Assembly (NCBI RefSeq): GCF_017945865.1
Contig: NZ_CP072829.1
Location: forward strand, 1,426,001 to 1,490,000
DNA length: 64,000 bases
Direction: 5' to 3'
DNA from: Xiamenia xianingshaonis
GTDB taxonomy: Bacteria > Actinomycetota > Coriobacteriia > Coriobacteriales > Eggerthellaceae
A model generated the notes under the pieces. It did no database searches, had not been told where the DNA came from, and saw only the letters and a list, made by a program, of their open reading frames with translations. Below, piece after piece: positions 49,821 to 60,104 of the stretch (position 1 is the stretch's first letter; the number at the start of each line of letters is the position of its first letter). The translations under genes were made by a program, and so were the position numbers.

Positions 49821-51326
49821 TTAGAAGCCGGCGTCGGCGAGAGCGCCGACCGGGGCGCCCGAGCCTGACGACTGGGACCGCAAGCGGCCGACCAAAAGCC
49901 CTGCCAGCGTGAACACCGCCGCAAACAGCAGCAGCACGGCCAGGCACATCCCCAGCGTTGCCCAGGCATCACCAGAAAGCGGGGCCTGCGCACACAGGTC
50001 GATGGCCGTGGTGAACCAATATCCCGGCAGGAAGTGCGCCGCCGCCTGGATTTCCGGCCCCACGAGGGAAAGCGGCACCCACGCGCCGCCAAAGAACGAC
50101 ACGACCAGGCCGCAGATGTTGCCGACCGCGTTCGAAATGACGGTGCTGGCGCCTGCAAGCCCCACCAGCAGGGCGATTCCCAGCGGCACGAGGGAGAACA
50201 CGAACAGGACGAGCGCCATGAGCGCCACGCCGCAGGTGCCGGCCGCGGCGGCGGAATCGCCGAACACGACCAGGCCGAGCCCGAACGTCCAGCCCCAGGC
50301 AAGCAGCGTCACCACCAGGCAGGCAAGCGCCATCTGGACGTTCAGCGACAAGGTGGACAGCGGCGAGGCCCCGTGGCGGCGGCGCACTTCCGGCGCGTTG
50401 ACCGTCGACATCACCGCGCCGACGCACGCCACGATGGCCGCGAAGATGCCGTAGGACGAGAACTTCAGATAGAACGAGAACTGCGCGGACTCCTGCACCT
50501 CGCCTTCGGCGCGCACGAGCTCGACCGGCGCCTTTTCCGCGGCCGCGTCCAAAGCGGCGTCCACCGCGTCGGCGACGGCGGCATCGTCGATCTCCGCCGG
50601 AGGCACCATCGTCACGCCGACCGGCGCCGCGCCTTCTGCCGCCGAGGTCGCGCCATCGGGGGCCGCAGCACTCGCTGCCGCTGCTTCTGCCGCCGCAGCA
50701 CCTTCCGGCGCTGCCGAACCAGCAGCCGGGGCTTCTGCGCCCGTCGCGGCACTTGCCGCCGCTGCAGCCTGCGCGACGTCTTCCGGCGCCGCGCCTTCCG
50801 GCAGTGTTGCCGCACCTGCCGCCGCGGCCGCCAGCGGGCCGCCTGCCGCCTGCGCCTGTCCGAGCGTCAGATACGCCGACACGAGGCCCACATAGCTCGC
50901 CACGCTTGCGTCCTCAAGGGCGCCTGGACGCGCATAATAGCTGTACACGGCTTCCATCTGCGGCAGGTCGTCGCCTTCCTGCACCGCTTCGACAAACGCC
51001 TCTTCATAGCCTTGCGGCACGATGAGCAGGTATTCCACCTCGCCTTTCGCGACGGCGTCCTGCAGGGCGAGCGCATCGTCTTCCACGTCGACGATCGTCC
51101 CCTGGGTCGCCAAAAAGTCGGCGATGCCGCGGGACAAGGTGCTGTCGTCGCGGTCGACCATGGCGATGTTCAAGGCGGCCCGCTCGTAGGGATCGGACGA
51201 TTCGGCCTGCGACGGGACCGCGTTCGCCGCCATCGCCACGCCCATGAAGCTCAGGGCGACCACGTAGATCAAAAGGTAGACCGCATTGCGGCGGATGATG
51301 CGCATAAGGCACTTAAAGACTTGCAT
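49821..51326 (-). CDS. ABC-2 type permease subunit with Ala-rich loop
   Basis: 501 residues. One N-terminal helix (about 15-35), an extracytoplasmic domain, then five or six C-terminal helices (about 285-490): the YhgE/ABC2_membrane_3 layout. Residues about 165-255 are an Ala/Pro/Gly/Glu low-complexity stretch inserted in the outer domain. ATG 51326 has AGGAGGG and overlaps the previous gene by 14 bases. It should pair with the second permease and the ATPase as one exporter. Confidence 0.86.
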   Translation of the reverse strand: MQVFKCLMRIIRRNAVYLLIYVVALSFMGVAMAANAVPSQAESSDPYERAALNIAMVDRDDSTLSRGIADFLATQGTIVDVEDDALALQDAVAKGEVEYLLIVPQGYEEAFVEAVQEGDDLPQMEAVYSYYARPGALEDASVASYVGLVSAYLTLGQAQAAGGPLAAAAAGAATLPEGAAPEDVAQAAAAASAATGAEAPAAGSAAPEGAAAAEAAAASAAAPDGATSAAEGAAPVGVTMVPPAEIDDAAVADAVDAALDAAAEKAPVELVRAEGEVQESAQFSFYLKFSSYGIFAAIVACVGAVMSTVNAPEVRRRHGASPLSTLSLNVQMALACLVVTLLAWGWTFGLGLVVFGDSAAAAGTCGVALMALVLFVFSLVPLGIALLVGLAGASTVISNAVGNICGLVVSFFGGAWVPLSLVGPEIQAAAHFLPGYWFTTAIDLCAQAPLSGDAWATLGMCLAVLLLFAAVFTLAGLLVGRLRSQSSGSGAPVGALADAGF

Positions 51327-52563
51327 AGCGAACCCTCCTGAGCGCAGAAGCGGACAGCAAAAAGAAGATCGCGGCCATGGCGAGCAGCACGCCCACATGC
51401 CCAAGGCACGGCATGACCGAATCGTAGTACAGCAGCGAATAGAAGCCCTCGGACACTTGCACCGCGGGGTTGATCAGGGTCGATGCCGGGAAGGCAGCGG
51501 CCACGGAATCGGCCAGCTCCATCGTCGGCTCGCCGTAGAGGCCCGCGAACAGCGCCGCGAAGCACGTGATGGCCGTCAGGATGCCCCCCTTCGCCCCGTT
51601 CGGAATGCGCGGAAGGACCGCGATGAGCGCCCCGAGCGCCGTCGCCATGAGCGACGAGGCCGCAAGTACGAGCAGGCACCACCCCAAGCGGTCGCCCACG
51701 TCGACCGAGCATACCCAGTGCATGTAGGCGAACCCGACGCACAGACACGCCGTCGACAGCGTCCAGCAGGCCAAAAGCGTGCCGGCAAGCGCCCGCGCCC
51801 GGCTGACGCCGCTGACCGAGCGCCGCGCCCCGAGCGGGCTTTTGTTCGGCAGCAGGCTGATCACCGCCAGCAGCGCCGCCTGCGCTCCCATGAGCGCGGC
51901 CATGCCCAGCAGCGCGAAGTAGTAGCGCACCGATTCCTGGGGAGCGGACGCGGTCAGGCTCACCTTTTCGGTGACGTCGGGCAGCTCGTAGAGCGCGCCG
52001 ACCGCAGCCGGGTCGGCGAACAGCGCGGGAGCGGCCTGCGCGATGTCGGCCGCCAGCGCCGCACGCGAGGCGTACACGTCCATGAGCGCGTACACGATCG
52101 CGGCGTCGATGCCGGCAGCCCCGCTCGCGTCGGTCGAATCGACCGCGAACACCTGCGGCACGCCGTCGTCCAGCGTCACGTAAGCGACCGGCGCATCGTC
52201 GTCGCCGGCGCGGTCGAGCAGCTCTTCGCGGGCCGTCTCGGCGTCGGGCGCGAACGTGACGGCAAGCGTCGCGTCGCCCTCTGCGTCGGTTGCTTCTGTT
52301 TCAGTACTTGATTCTGTATTATTATCTTCCGCTTCCCCGCCGTCGGACAGCGCTTCGATGAACTGCTGAAACGCCTCGTCTTGGTCGTAGGCCTCGTCGG
52401 CCACCGCGATGACGGGTATCGGATCGAGCCCCGTGGCGTCCTCGAAGCCGGAGAACATGAACAGGAAGCACGTGGACAACACGATCGGGAACACGAGCGC
52501 CCACACGAGAATGCCGGGGTCGCGAGCCAAGGCCCGCAACATGTATCGGTACGTATCGAACAT
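51313..52563 (-). CDS. ABC-2 type permease subunit
   Basis: 416 residues. One helix near 19-40, an acidic extracytoplasmic part (about 45-220), and six C-terminal helices. It is a distant relative of the downstream permease, and the pair probably forms a heterodimer. ATG 52563 lies nine bases after the ATPase stop codon. The substrate is unknown. Confidence 0.86.
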   Translation of the reverse strand: MFDTYRYMLRALARDPGILVWALVFPIVLSTCFLFMFSGFEDATGLDPIPVIAVADEAYDQDEAFQQFIEALSDGGEAEDNNTESSTETEATDAEGDATLAVTFAPDAETAREELLDRAGDDDAPVAYVTLDDGVPQVFAVDSTDASGAAGIDAAIVYALMDVYASRAALAADIAQAAPALFADPAAVGALYELPDVTEKVSLTASAPQESVRYYFALLGMAALMGAQAALLAVISLLPNKSPLGARRSVSGVSRARALAGTLLACWTLSTACLCVGFAYMHWVCSVDVGDRLGWCLLVLAASSLMATALGALIAVLPRIPNGAKGGILTAITCFAALFAGLYGEPTMELADSVAAAFPASTLINPAVQVSEGFYSLLYYDSVMPCLGHVGVLLAMAAIFFLLSASALRRVRYASL

Positions 52564-52572
52564 GGCCGCCCC

Positions 52573-53508
52573 CTAGTCCCGCAGCTCGCGGCCGGTCAGC
52601 TCGAGGAAGACGTCGTTGAGCGTGGGCGGCTCGGCCCAGATGCGACCCGGGCGCGTGCGGGCGCCGCGCAGCACGCCCAGCACGTCGGCCACATTCGATT
52701 CGCCGTTTTCGCAGGTGACGTGCAAGGTGCCGCCTTCAAACGTCGCTTCGCGCACATGCGGCAGCGCCCGCAGCGACTCAAGCGCCCGCGCCGGCAACGA
52801 CGCCAGCTCGATCTCGATCTTCTCGCCCGCGCCCGCCATGGCCTTCAGCTCGGCGTTCGTGCCGAGGCCCAGCGTGCGCCCGTGGTCCATGATCATGATG
52901 CGGTCGCACAATTCCTCGACCTCTTCCATGTAGTGGCTCGTGTACACCACCGTCATGCCCGCAGCGTTCATGTCCTTGATGCCCTGCAGGATGGCCGCCC
53001 GCGACTGAGGGTCCACCGCAACGGTCGGCTCGTCGAAAAACGCCAGGTCGGGCTTGTGTGCGATGCCGCACGCGATGTTGAGGCGCCGCAGCAGGCCGCC
53101 GGAGAGCTTCTTGGGGCGCATGCGCGTGAAGTCTTCCAGGCCGACGAAGCGGATGGCCTCGTCCACCAGCGGAACGCGGTCGGCCTTGCGCGGAACGTAC
53201 AAGCCGCAGAAGTAGTCGATGTTCTCGCGCACGGTCAGCTCGTCGAACACCGCCACGTTTTGCGGCACGATGCCGATCCGACGCTTCAGGTCGTAGCGGG
53301 TAGGGCCCATCGGCTCGCCGAACAGACAGATGTCGCCTTTGTCGTAGGAGAGCAGCCCCAAGATGCAGTTGATGGCAGTGGTTTTGCCGCTGCCGTTGGG
53401 ACCGAGCAGGCCGAAGATCTCGCCTTGGTCGATGTGCAGATTGAAGTGGTCGAGCGCCATCAGTTCGTCGTAGCGCTTGACGAGATTTGTTACGTTGACG
53501 GTTTCCAT
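52573..53508 (-). CDS. ABC transporter ATP-binding subunit
   Basis: 311 residues. Walker A GPNGSGKTT at 36-44, the Q-loop QNVAVFDELT, the signature LSGGLLRRLN (a variant of LSGGQ), Walker B LAFFDEPTVAVD, and a C-terminal extension of the DrrA/NodI type (about 230-311). First gene of the exporter operon. ATG 53508 has GAGG; a longer in-frame reading lacks support. Confidence 0.92.
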   Translation of the reverse strand: METVNVTNLVKRYDELMALDHFNLHIDQGEIFGLLGPNGSGKTTAINCILGLLSYDKGDICLFGEPMGPTRYDLKRRIGIVPQNVAVFDELTVRENIDYFCGLYVPRKADRVPLVDEAIRFVGLEDFTRMRPKKLSGGLLRRLNIACGIAHKPDLAFFDEPTVAVDPQSRAAILQGIKDMNAAGMTVVYTSHYMEEVEELCDRIMIMDHGRTLGLGTNAELKAMAGAGEKIEIELASLPARALESLRALPHVREATFEGGTLHVTCENGESNVADVLGVLRGARTRPGRIWAEPPTLNDVFLELTGRELRD

Positions 53509-53696
53509 AGGCCTCACTTCGGCTTTCGGGGATCGGTTGTGCGAGCAACGCTCGCAGGCGGTGGTCGAGGCGGCCCGCAGCGGCAGCAGCGGCACGGCAG
53601 CCGAAGCGGCAACGCGGCAGCAGCGGCGACGCGGCTAGCGGCAGCGGGCGCCCCACGCCTTGCGACCACCTTAGCCATATGCGCCCGTCAGCGGAA

Positions 53697-53710
53697 GTGA
53701 CATTTGTCAC
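53697..53710 (-). promoter_or_regulatory. CRP/FNR-type palindrome upstream of the exporter
   Basis: GTGACATTTGTCAC has perfect 6-base arms and fits the GTGA-N6-TCAC core of CRP-like sites. It lies about 190 bases before the exporter ATPase ATG. Confidence 0.5.
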
Positions 53711-53908
53711 AACTTTGTTTCCGCAGGTCACCGAGGTGTAGATAAAAGTCATATGCAAGCAGAAGGGACCGAACGAACGGAAGGGCTCTTCAAACTGCGG
53801 CGGTATTTTCATGACAAGAAGCAGGAGCAAGCAGGAGGTGCTTGAAGATCACCGTCTCGACCATCGCCGTCCTTCAAGGATGTTTCGAATCCAGTTATTT
53901 TCCTCAGG

Positions 53909-53948
53909 CTTCACGGCAATTTGCAACGAAATGCGCAATTTCGTGAAG
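53909..53948 (-). terminator. Hairpin immediately after the AAA ATPase
   Basis: CTTCACG/CGTGAAG ends enclose AATT/GC-rich inner pairing, starting directly after the stop codon. It shares words with the repeats at 60925-60995. Confidence 0.45.
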
Positions 53949-55073
53949 CTACTGCACGCCGTAGCGGGCGAGCAGGCTTTCTTTTCGCTCGCGAAGGAAG
54001 CGGCGCGTGTAGGGAATGGCGAACGTCACGAAGCCGCGCGCATGCGACTCGATGATCTGACGCTGGATGAGCATGCGGCGATACGACGTGAGCGAAGCGG
54101 CGGCCACGTTCAATTCGTCGGCAACGAAAGCCGTAGGGCACACGTCCGGCCCGTCGGCCATGGCGAGCAGATATTCGACAGCGCGAAGAGGCAGTCCGGC
54201 GACGGCGCTTTCGAGCACGGCGTCGAAAAACTCATCGATCGCCGCATCGACGCCTTGCCGGGCGTCAAAGGCGGTAATGAGCTTGGAGGTTTCGACGTGC
54301 CCCTTCCCCGCCCGCCACACCTGGTAGCCGACCAGTTGGACAAGATACGCATAGCCGACCGTCGCCTGCGCCGCAATCGACAACGCCTCGTCTTCGATGT
54401 CGAGGCCCGACCGCACCATGGTTTCGCGGTAGGCAGCGCGTACCTCTTCTGTCGGAATGGCCGCAAGCTCTTCCGGCAGAGCACGGCGCAGAAACGTCAG
54501 CGCTTCGCCATTGACCAGGTCAAGCACACCTGAGGTGAGGCCGGCGAACACGAATGCGATGTCGTGCTTCTCTCGAATGAGGTGCTGGACGGCGGCGGCG
54601 ATTTCGCGCATTTCGTCGCGGTTGGCGTCTTGGACCTCGTCAAGCGTGATGAGCAGGCCGCGCTTTTGCCGCGCAAGAACCTGCAGGCGCTTCGTCAGCG
54701 CGTCGCGCAGATCGCACGGACCTTCCGGCTTCGGCGTCGCTGCATGGAAGTCGAAAACGCCCGCATGAAGGTCGAACGACAAATCCGCACGACTCGCTTC
54801 CGAACTGGCGGCATGCGCTATGCGGTCGCAGAGGCCGTCCCGCGCCGTTTCGTCAATCACGTCCCAACCTTCGTTGCGCGCAAGATCGCCCAGCTCAGTC
54901 AGCAAAACCGTCTTCCCCGATCCGCGAGGGCCCGTGATGCGCATCAGGCGGCCTCGCGCACCCGCGCCTTCGGCCAGACCGTCCGAAAAGTCATCGATGA
55001 CCTTTTCGCGCCCCACCAAAACAGGGGGTTCGGCCCCCGCCGTAGGTTTGAAGGGATTCACAAGTCTTTTCAT
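53949..55073 (-). CDS. Orphan AAA-type ATPase (archaeal-type ATP-binding protein)
   Basis: 374 residues. The P-loop GPRGSGKT is at 48-55, Walker B in LLITLDEVQD near 165, and a winged-helix-like C-terminus (about 280-370). Similar to ATPases found in mobile or island contexts and in some toxin or defence loci; the function is unknown. ATG 55073 begins the conserved part; there is no clear Shine-Dalgarno. The frame stays open upstream through a 9-base tandem repeat. Confidence 0.82.
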   Translation of the reverse strand: MKRLVNPFKPTAGAEPPVLVGREKVIDDFSDGLAEGAGARGRLMRITGPRGSGKTVLLTELGDLARNEGWDVIDETARDGLCDRIAHAASSEASRADLSFDLHAGVFDFHAATPKPEGPCDLRDALTKRLQVLARQKRGLLITLDEVQDANRDEMREIAAAVQHLIREKHDIAFVFAGLTSGVLDLVNGEALTFLRRALPEELAAIPTEEVRAAYRETMVRSGLDIEDEALSIAAQATVGYAYLVQLVGYQVWRAGKGHVETSKLITAFDARQGVDAAIDEFFDAVLESAVAGLPLRAVEYLLAMADGPDVCPTAFVADELNVAAASLTSYRRMLIQRQIIESHARGFVTFAIPYTRRFLRERKESLLARYGVQ

Positions 55074-55103
55074 GGTGGCACCGCCGAAAACAGTCGTCTG
55101 GAC

Positions 55104-55184
55104 AGAAATAGCAGTTTTAGCAGAAATAGCAAAAATAGCAACTATCGCAAGAATAGCAGAAATAGCAGTTTTAGCAAAACGAGC
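55104..55184 (-). repeat. 9-bp tandem repeat upstream of the ATPase
   Basis: Nine degenerate copies of AGAAATAGC-like units on the plus strand, AT-rich amid GC-rich DNA. On the minus strand they keep the ATPase frame open, reading as Ala-Ile/Lys-Ser/Thr units. Confidence 0.8.
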
Positions 55185-55244
55185 CGTCGGACGGCGGCCG
55201 CTTGCGAAAACCGTCGGACGGGGCCGTCGGACGGCGGCCGCGCC

Positions 55245-55405
55245 GACGGGGCTGCGCTTCGACGCGTCGTCGCGCCGAGCCAAGGTCTCGGCGCTCCTTT
55301 GGCTGGGACCGAAGCTCCGCCCCGCCGGCGCGGCCGCCTGCCGCAGGGTTGAACAATCTTGCCGGCAGAACTCCACAGGCCGCAGGCCTCCAGGTGCCCG
55401 AAGCT
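55245..55405 (+). repeat. R1 dispersed repeat, copy 3
   Basis: Same orientation as copy 1. Contains GACGCGTCGTCG, GAGCCAAGGTCTCGG, CTCCTTTGGCTGGGACC and CCAGGTGCCCG. Confidence 0.65.
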
Positions 55406-55709
55406 GCGCGAAAGGGCAAGGACAAGGCGCGGAAAAGAGCAGGCCCCTTCGGGCGGAAGGGGCCGAGATACAGGGATGCCCGGGGAGGGGGCGGTTGTCC
55501 AGGCCGTCCCCTGCTCCCGGGCGCTTTGGGCCGCGGCGCGAAGGAATGTTGTGAAGAAAGGTCGTCGCGCGGCGGCGTCCTCCGGCGCCGGCGAGATGTG
55601 AAAGGAGCCGGCGACCGGGCCCCGCCGAGGGCGTGTCAGAAAGGTTGTCCCTTCGGGCGGGGGTGGTGCGAAGGGCCGTCCGGGGTCCCGCCCGGCGGCT
55701 CGCCTCGTC

Positions 55710-55810
55710 GTGGGCCGGCGGCCCACGGGGGCGGCTGCTCGAAGGAGCCAGCAGGCGCCCCTGTGGGCCGCCGGGGCAGAGGCCGGGGCGAAAGCCCCGG
55801 GCCTCTGCCC
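55710..55810 (-). terminator. Tandem hairpins after giant gene 2
   Basis: Near-identical to 35803-35903; both stems are preserved, and differences fall in the second loop. Confidence 0.5.
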
Positions 55811-55879
55811 TCGGGAAGGCGGCTCCCCCGAGAGGCCCGGAGGTCCAGGCCCCTCCCAGGGAGGCGTCAATCGGTCAGA

Positions 55880-58800
55880 CTAGCGGGTGGCCGTCCACAC
55901 GCCGGAGCCGTCGACCCAGTAGCGGCCGACCCACTCGTTTTCGGCCATGGCGCCGGAGGCGTCCATGTAGTACCACTTGCCGCCGACCTGCTGCCAGCCG
56001 GTGAGCATCTTGCCGAACGTGCCGTCGTGGGCGGTGTTCAGGAGGTACCACTCGCCGCCGTCCTTCAGCCAGCCGGACTGCATGTCGCCGGAGGCGCCCA
56101 TGTAGTACCAGCCGCCGTCGACCTTCTGCCAGCCGGTGAGCATGGCCCCGTAGGAGCCCTTGTGGGACTGGTTGAGCAGGTACCACTCGCCGTCGGCGTC
56201 CTGGAACCACTGGGTGTTGGTCATCTTTCCGTTGGCCTCGAAGTGGTACCAGGCATTGTCGATCCACTCCCAGCCGTTCTTGACCTGCTTGCCGTCCTTG
56301 TAGTAGGCCCAGTCGTTGCCGGAGCCCACCCAGCCGGTCTTGCCGGCCGCGGGCTGCGCGGGCGCCACGGGCTTGGCGGTCGGCACGTAGGCCACGGTGG
56401 CGGTGCCGGCGTAGTTGCCCTTGTAGGTCACCGTGATGGTCTTGGTGGCCGCGTCGGGCTTGTAGGTGAAGTCGCTCGAGGACAGGCCGGGCACCGTGAC
56501 GACCGGCAGGCCGGCGGCGTCGTAGGACACCTGGGGCTTGGCGGAGACCGTCGCGGGCTTGATCGTGAAGTCGACCTCCTTCTCGCCCGTCCAGCCCTCG
56601 GAGGCCTTGCCCGTCACCGTCACCTTGTAGGAGCCGGCGTTCGAGGCGCCGCCCGCGACCGACACGGCGTAGGCGTCCGCCGGAACGACGACCTTCTTGC
56701 CGCCGTCCGTGTAGCTGACCTCGACCTTCGGGTCCTGGGCCTTGCCGTTGTACACGGCGTCCGCGACCGCGACGTCGGCCTTGGCCACGTCGTAGAGGAC
56801 CGTCGCCTCCTTCTCCACCGTGCCGGTGAAGTTGCCGGTGCCGGTGACGGTGGCCTTGACCTTGCCGGGGAGCGTGCCCTCGGTCTTCACCGCGTAGTCG
56901 GTGCCGGCCGCAAGCGCCGTCTCGCCGAACGTCACGGACACGGCCGCGTCGGCGCCGGGGGCGGTGGAGCCCGCGACGGCCACGTTGTCGGCCGCAAGCT
57001 CGGCCGGGGCGATCTCGTAGGGGACCTTCACCTGGCCGGTGAAGTTGCCGTTCTTCGGCACGACGGTCACATAGGACGTGCCGGCGTTCACGCCGCCCTC
57101 ATGGCCGAACGCAACGTCGTCGGCGACGTCCTTCAGGGGAATCGGCGTGTTGTCCCGGTCCTTGTTGACCGGCGTGACCTTGGAGTCCTTGATAGAGACG
57201 TCCGGCACCTGCTCCTTGCCGTTGTACACCAGGCCCTCGGCGCCGACAAGCTTCACCGACCCCTTCACGTTGGAGGCGTCGGAGAGCTCCAGCGGGGCGA
57301 TCTGGAACGGCACCTTGATGGAGCCGGCGTACTGGCCCGTGCCGGTGACGACCGCGTAGGCCGGGGCGTCCTCGGTGGTGGCGTTGACGTTGTTCTCGTA
57401 GGCGACGTCGATCGGGGCGGTTTTCGTGACGTCGTTCTTCGTGCCCTTCTCGTACACCGTGACGGCCGGCTTCGCTTCGCCGTACGGGTTGTACACGCTG
57501 CCCTCTTTGACGACCACGTCGTACATGCCCTCGATGGTCTTGTCGGTGACCAGGAAGCTGCCCGTCTTCACCGCGGAGTTGGCGCTCGAGTAGTTGCCCA
57601 TGCCGCGGACGGTGAAGTTGTACCTCGTGGCGTCGGGATCGGTCTGGTTGGCCGCACGGGTCGGGCCCTCGACGGTGTAGTCGACGCCCTCCTTAAGCAC
57701 CTTGCCGCCCGGACCCGGAAGCTCGACCTGCACGCCCTCGACCGTGTTCTCGAACTCGCTGACCAGCTGGTTGTCGGCCTTGACCGTCGCGCCAAGGTCG
57801 AACAGGGACGCCGGCGTGATGGAGAACGGGACCGTGACCGTGCCGGAGTAGTTGCCCGTGAAGGCGTAGGTCACCGTGCCGCCCTGGGCGACGTCGGTGT
57901 TCTCGCCGTAGGCGACCGTGTAGTCCTTCGGGTCCTTGGGGTCGGTCGTCTCGGCAACCGGAACTTCAGCCACTTTGACGGTGGCGCTAGGCTTGATGGG
58001 CTCGCCGGTGAAGGTGGCGGAGTAGCTGCCGTTCGCCAGCGTCATTCCGCTAACATCGGCAAGGTCGAAATTGCCGTTCTTGCCGTAGCTCACCGGCAGC
58101 GGGTCGATGGTGAAGTACATCGGGGCGGGGTCGCCGACGTAGTCGCCAGCCGGGATCACCTCGATCTTGTAGGTGCCGGCGTTCTTGATCGTGGCGTCCA
58201 CAGCAGGATCATTGCTGTCCTTGCTGCTCTTCGACTGGTACACCAAGCTGCCGTCCGCTTTGACGGCGGGCTCGCTGCCGTTCATGAGCGTCGCGACGAC
58301 ATTGTAGCCCACGCCAACTCCAGGATCTGCGGAGGTCCCGAAGTTGAGAAGCTCGCTCACGTTGAAGGCGGCGTTCTTGAACGTCGCCTTGTCGGCCTTC
58401 AGGCTCACGGCAGGAAAGTCGTCGCCGTAGGCGTAGCCGATCTTCAGCTCGTTGCGGTAGACGCCGTTGTCCGACGCAGGCACCAGCTTGGCGTAGTTGT
58501 CCGTCGCCTTTTCGCCGGCCGTGAACTGGCCGCTGGTCAGCTGCAGGTTGCCGGCGAGGTCGATCGGCACCTGCTTGCCGCCGGACGCGAGGGTGACGGT
58601 CATGCCCTTCTGGATGGAATCGAGCGCGTTTTGCGCCGTCATGCCGTCCGTGTAGGGGATCTTGACGTTGGGCTTGTTGTTGGGGGCGGGATACGTGCCG
58701 ACGTAGCGGCCGCCGACCGTCACCGTCATGGGCTTCTGGCCAGCCTGCGTGTTCACCATGGTGTCGAGGTCGACGTACACCGTCATGGGCACGGTCCCGA

Positions 58801-59943
58801 GGACCGTGTTGCCGAGCTTCACGGCCACCTTGTACTTGCCCGGAAGCGTCGGAGCGGCGTTGTTGCCGCTCTTGTCGACGACCTGGGTGGTGCCGTCCTC
58901 GTAGTAGTAGACCGGCGTCCAAGTGACGGCGCCGTCGTTGACCTTGATGCCGTTCGCGACGGCGGTCGCGATGCCCCCGTCGGCGTACTTCACGTCAAGG
59001 GCCGTGCCGCCCTGCGTGGCCGTGTAGCTGCCATCGCGGCTGCTTTCGGTCGTCACCTTGTAGCTGGTCTCTTTGATGGTCGCCTGCGCGGTGAAGACGG
59101 TGTCGGTGTCGGTAGTGCCAGTCGCCGAGAGGGCCGTGCCTTTGTACAGAATGTTGTAGTTGTCGGCCACCGTCGCAGTGGGAAGGGAAACGGTGACGTC
59201 GACCACGCCAGGGTTCACGTAAACGCCTTGGGCGTCGGTCAGCGGGGCCTTGCTGCTCGCGTCGCGAACGCCGTAGACGTAGGTAACGTTATTACCGCCC
59301 ACGGGCTGATCTTCCGCGTCCTTGAGCGTGCACTCATTCGCCAAGTCACCAGGCTTGCTGATGCCCATGACGCCGTCCTCGATGTGGAGCGTGGCGTCGG
59401 CCTTATTGACCTTCACAGTGGTGGTTCGATCGCTGCCTGCAACAAGGGTTGGCGGAGTTTTGCTCTCCTTTTGCACCAGCGAGAAATAGATCGTGTGATC
59501 GCCGGCGCTTGTGAGACTAACCTGAGAAGCAACCTGACCATCAGATGTCAAGCTAAGATCGTAGAGGCTAGGGTCGAGCTTGAAACGCTTTGTTGTGGAG
59601 TCTTTAACGACCTTGATGACGACTTCGAAATCAGAACCAGAAACCGTTAGACTCGGAGCATACACAAGCGGCGTGGCACGGGTATACTTGATCGCATCAA
59701 TGGTGACAGCAGCGTTCTCATAATCACCAGATGACTGAAACTTATCCCAACCTTCAAGCTCACCCTGTTCAACTGTTCCTGACGGATCTTTGGCGACAGC
59801 CGCATAAGCGGGAGTCGCCTCCAGCGCCGCTTGAGACAGGGCGGCGGCCGGGGTCATGCCTAACGCAAGGGTTCCAGCAAGGATCAGGCTAAGAACCTTG
59901 CCCCCCCCCCGTAGGTCTTTTTCGAAAGAGTGATCTTCGACAT
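55880..59943 (-). CDS. Giant secreted cell-wall-binding protein 2, switched out of frame by a G10 tract
   Basis: Paralog of the protein at 35973-40135. ATG 59943 has AGAAAGG six bases upstream. Ten G at 59901-59910 shift the frame so that translation ends after 19 codons; eleven G give about 1,354 continuous residues starting MSKITLSKKTYGGGG with the signal core KVLSLILAGTLALG. The C-terminal half, including the cell-wall-binding repeats (last ~155 residues), is nearly identical to paralog 1, while the N-terminal ~550 residues differ. Beta-repeat modules use YNGKEQVP, VPYEIAPAEL and TYKGNY motifs. The in-frame reading without a good start extends upstream to 60133 from a TTG, which I do not accept as the start. 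Confidence 0.85.
59901..59910 (-). repeat. Poly-G tract (G10) in signal peptide of giant gene 2
   Basis: Ten C on the plus strand, at the same codon position relative to the signal core as in paralog 1. 8 or 11 G would restore the frame. Confidence 0.75.
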
Positions 59944-60104
59944 ATCTGACCTTTCTTAGTGGGTTCACAGTACAGTGCGCCTGCCAGTGTCGCAGACGTT
60001 CCGCGCCCGGCGGGCGATCTTTACGGTTTCTCCACAACCCAAGCCGCCCGCCGGGGGCTGGCCTCTTCGCCGAACCCCGACGACCCCGCAGCAGGCGTCC
60101 GCGC

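Larger units (their letters stand above)
53509..53948. other. Intergenic region upstream of the ABC exporter
   Basis: 440 bases with no gene. Contains a GTGACA-TT-TGTCAC palindrome (53697-53710) and, next to the ATPase stop, an imperfect hairpin (53909-53948). The rest is GC-rich next to the exporter and plainer in the middle; no tRNA. Confidence 0.6.
55074..55879. other. Intergenic region: 9-bp repeats, R1 copy 3, conserved hairpins
   Basis: 806 bases with no credible gene. From left to right: nine 9-base tandem units (55104-55184), R1 repeat copy 3 (about 55245-55405), and from about 55550 a block nearly identical to 35640-35972, ending at the giant gene 2 stop. Confidence 0.7.

Noticed and set aside
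53811-53900. tRNA-like T-loop word (GTTTCGAATCC) near 53880
   Set aside because: No matching acceptor, D-arm or anticodon stem around it.
55202-59650. 1,482-codon open frame on the plus strand over giant gene 2
   Set aside because: Same reasons; its similarity to the frame over gene 1 follows from the paralogy of the sense genes.
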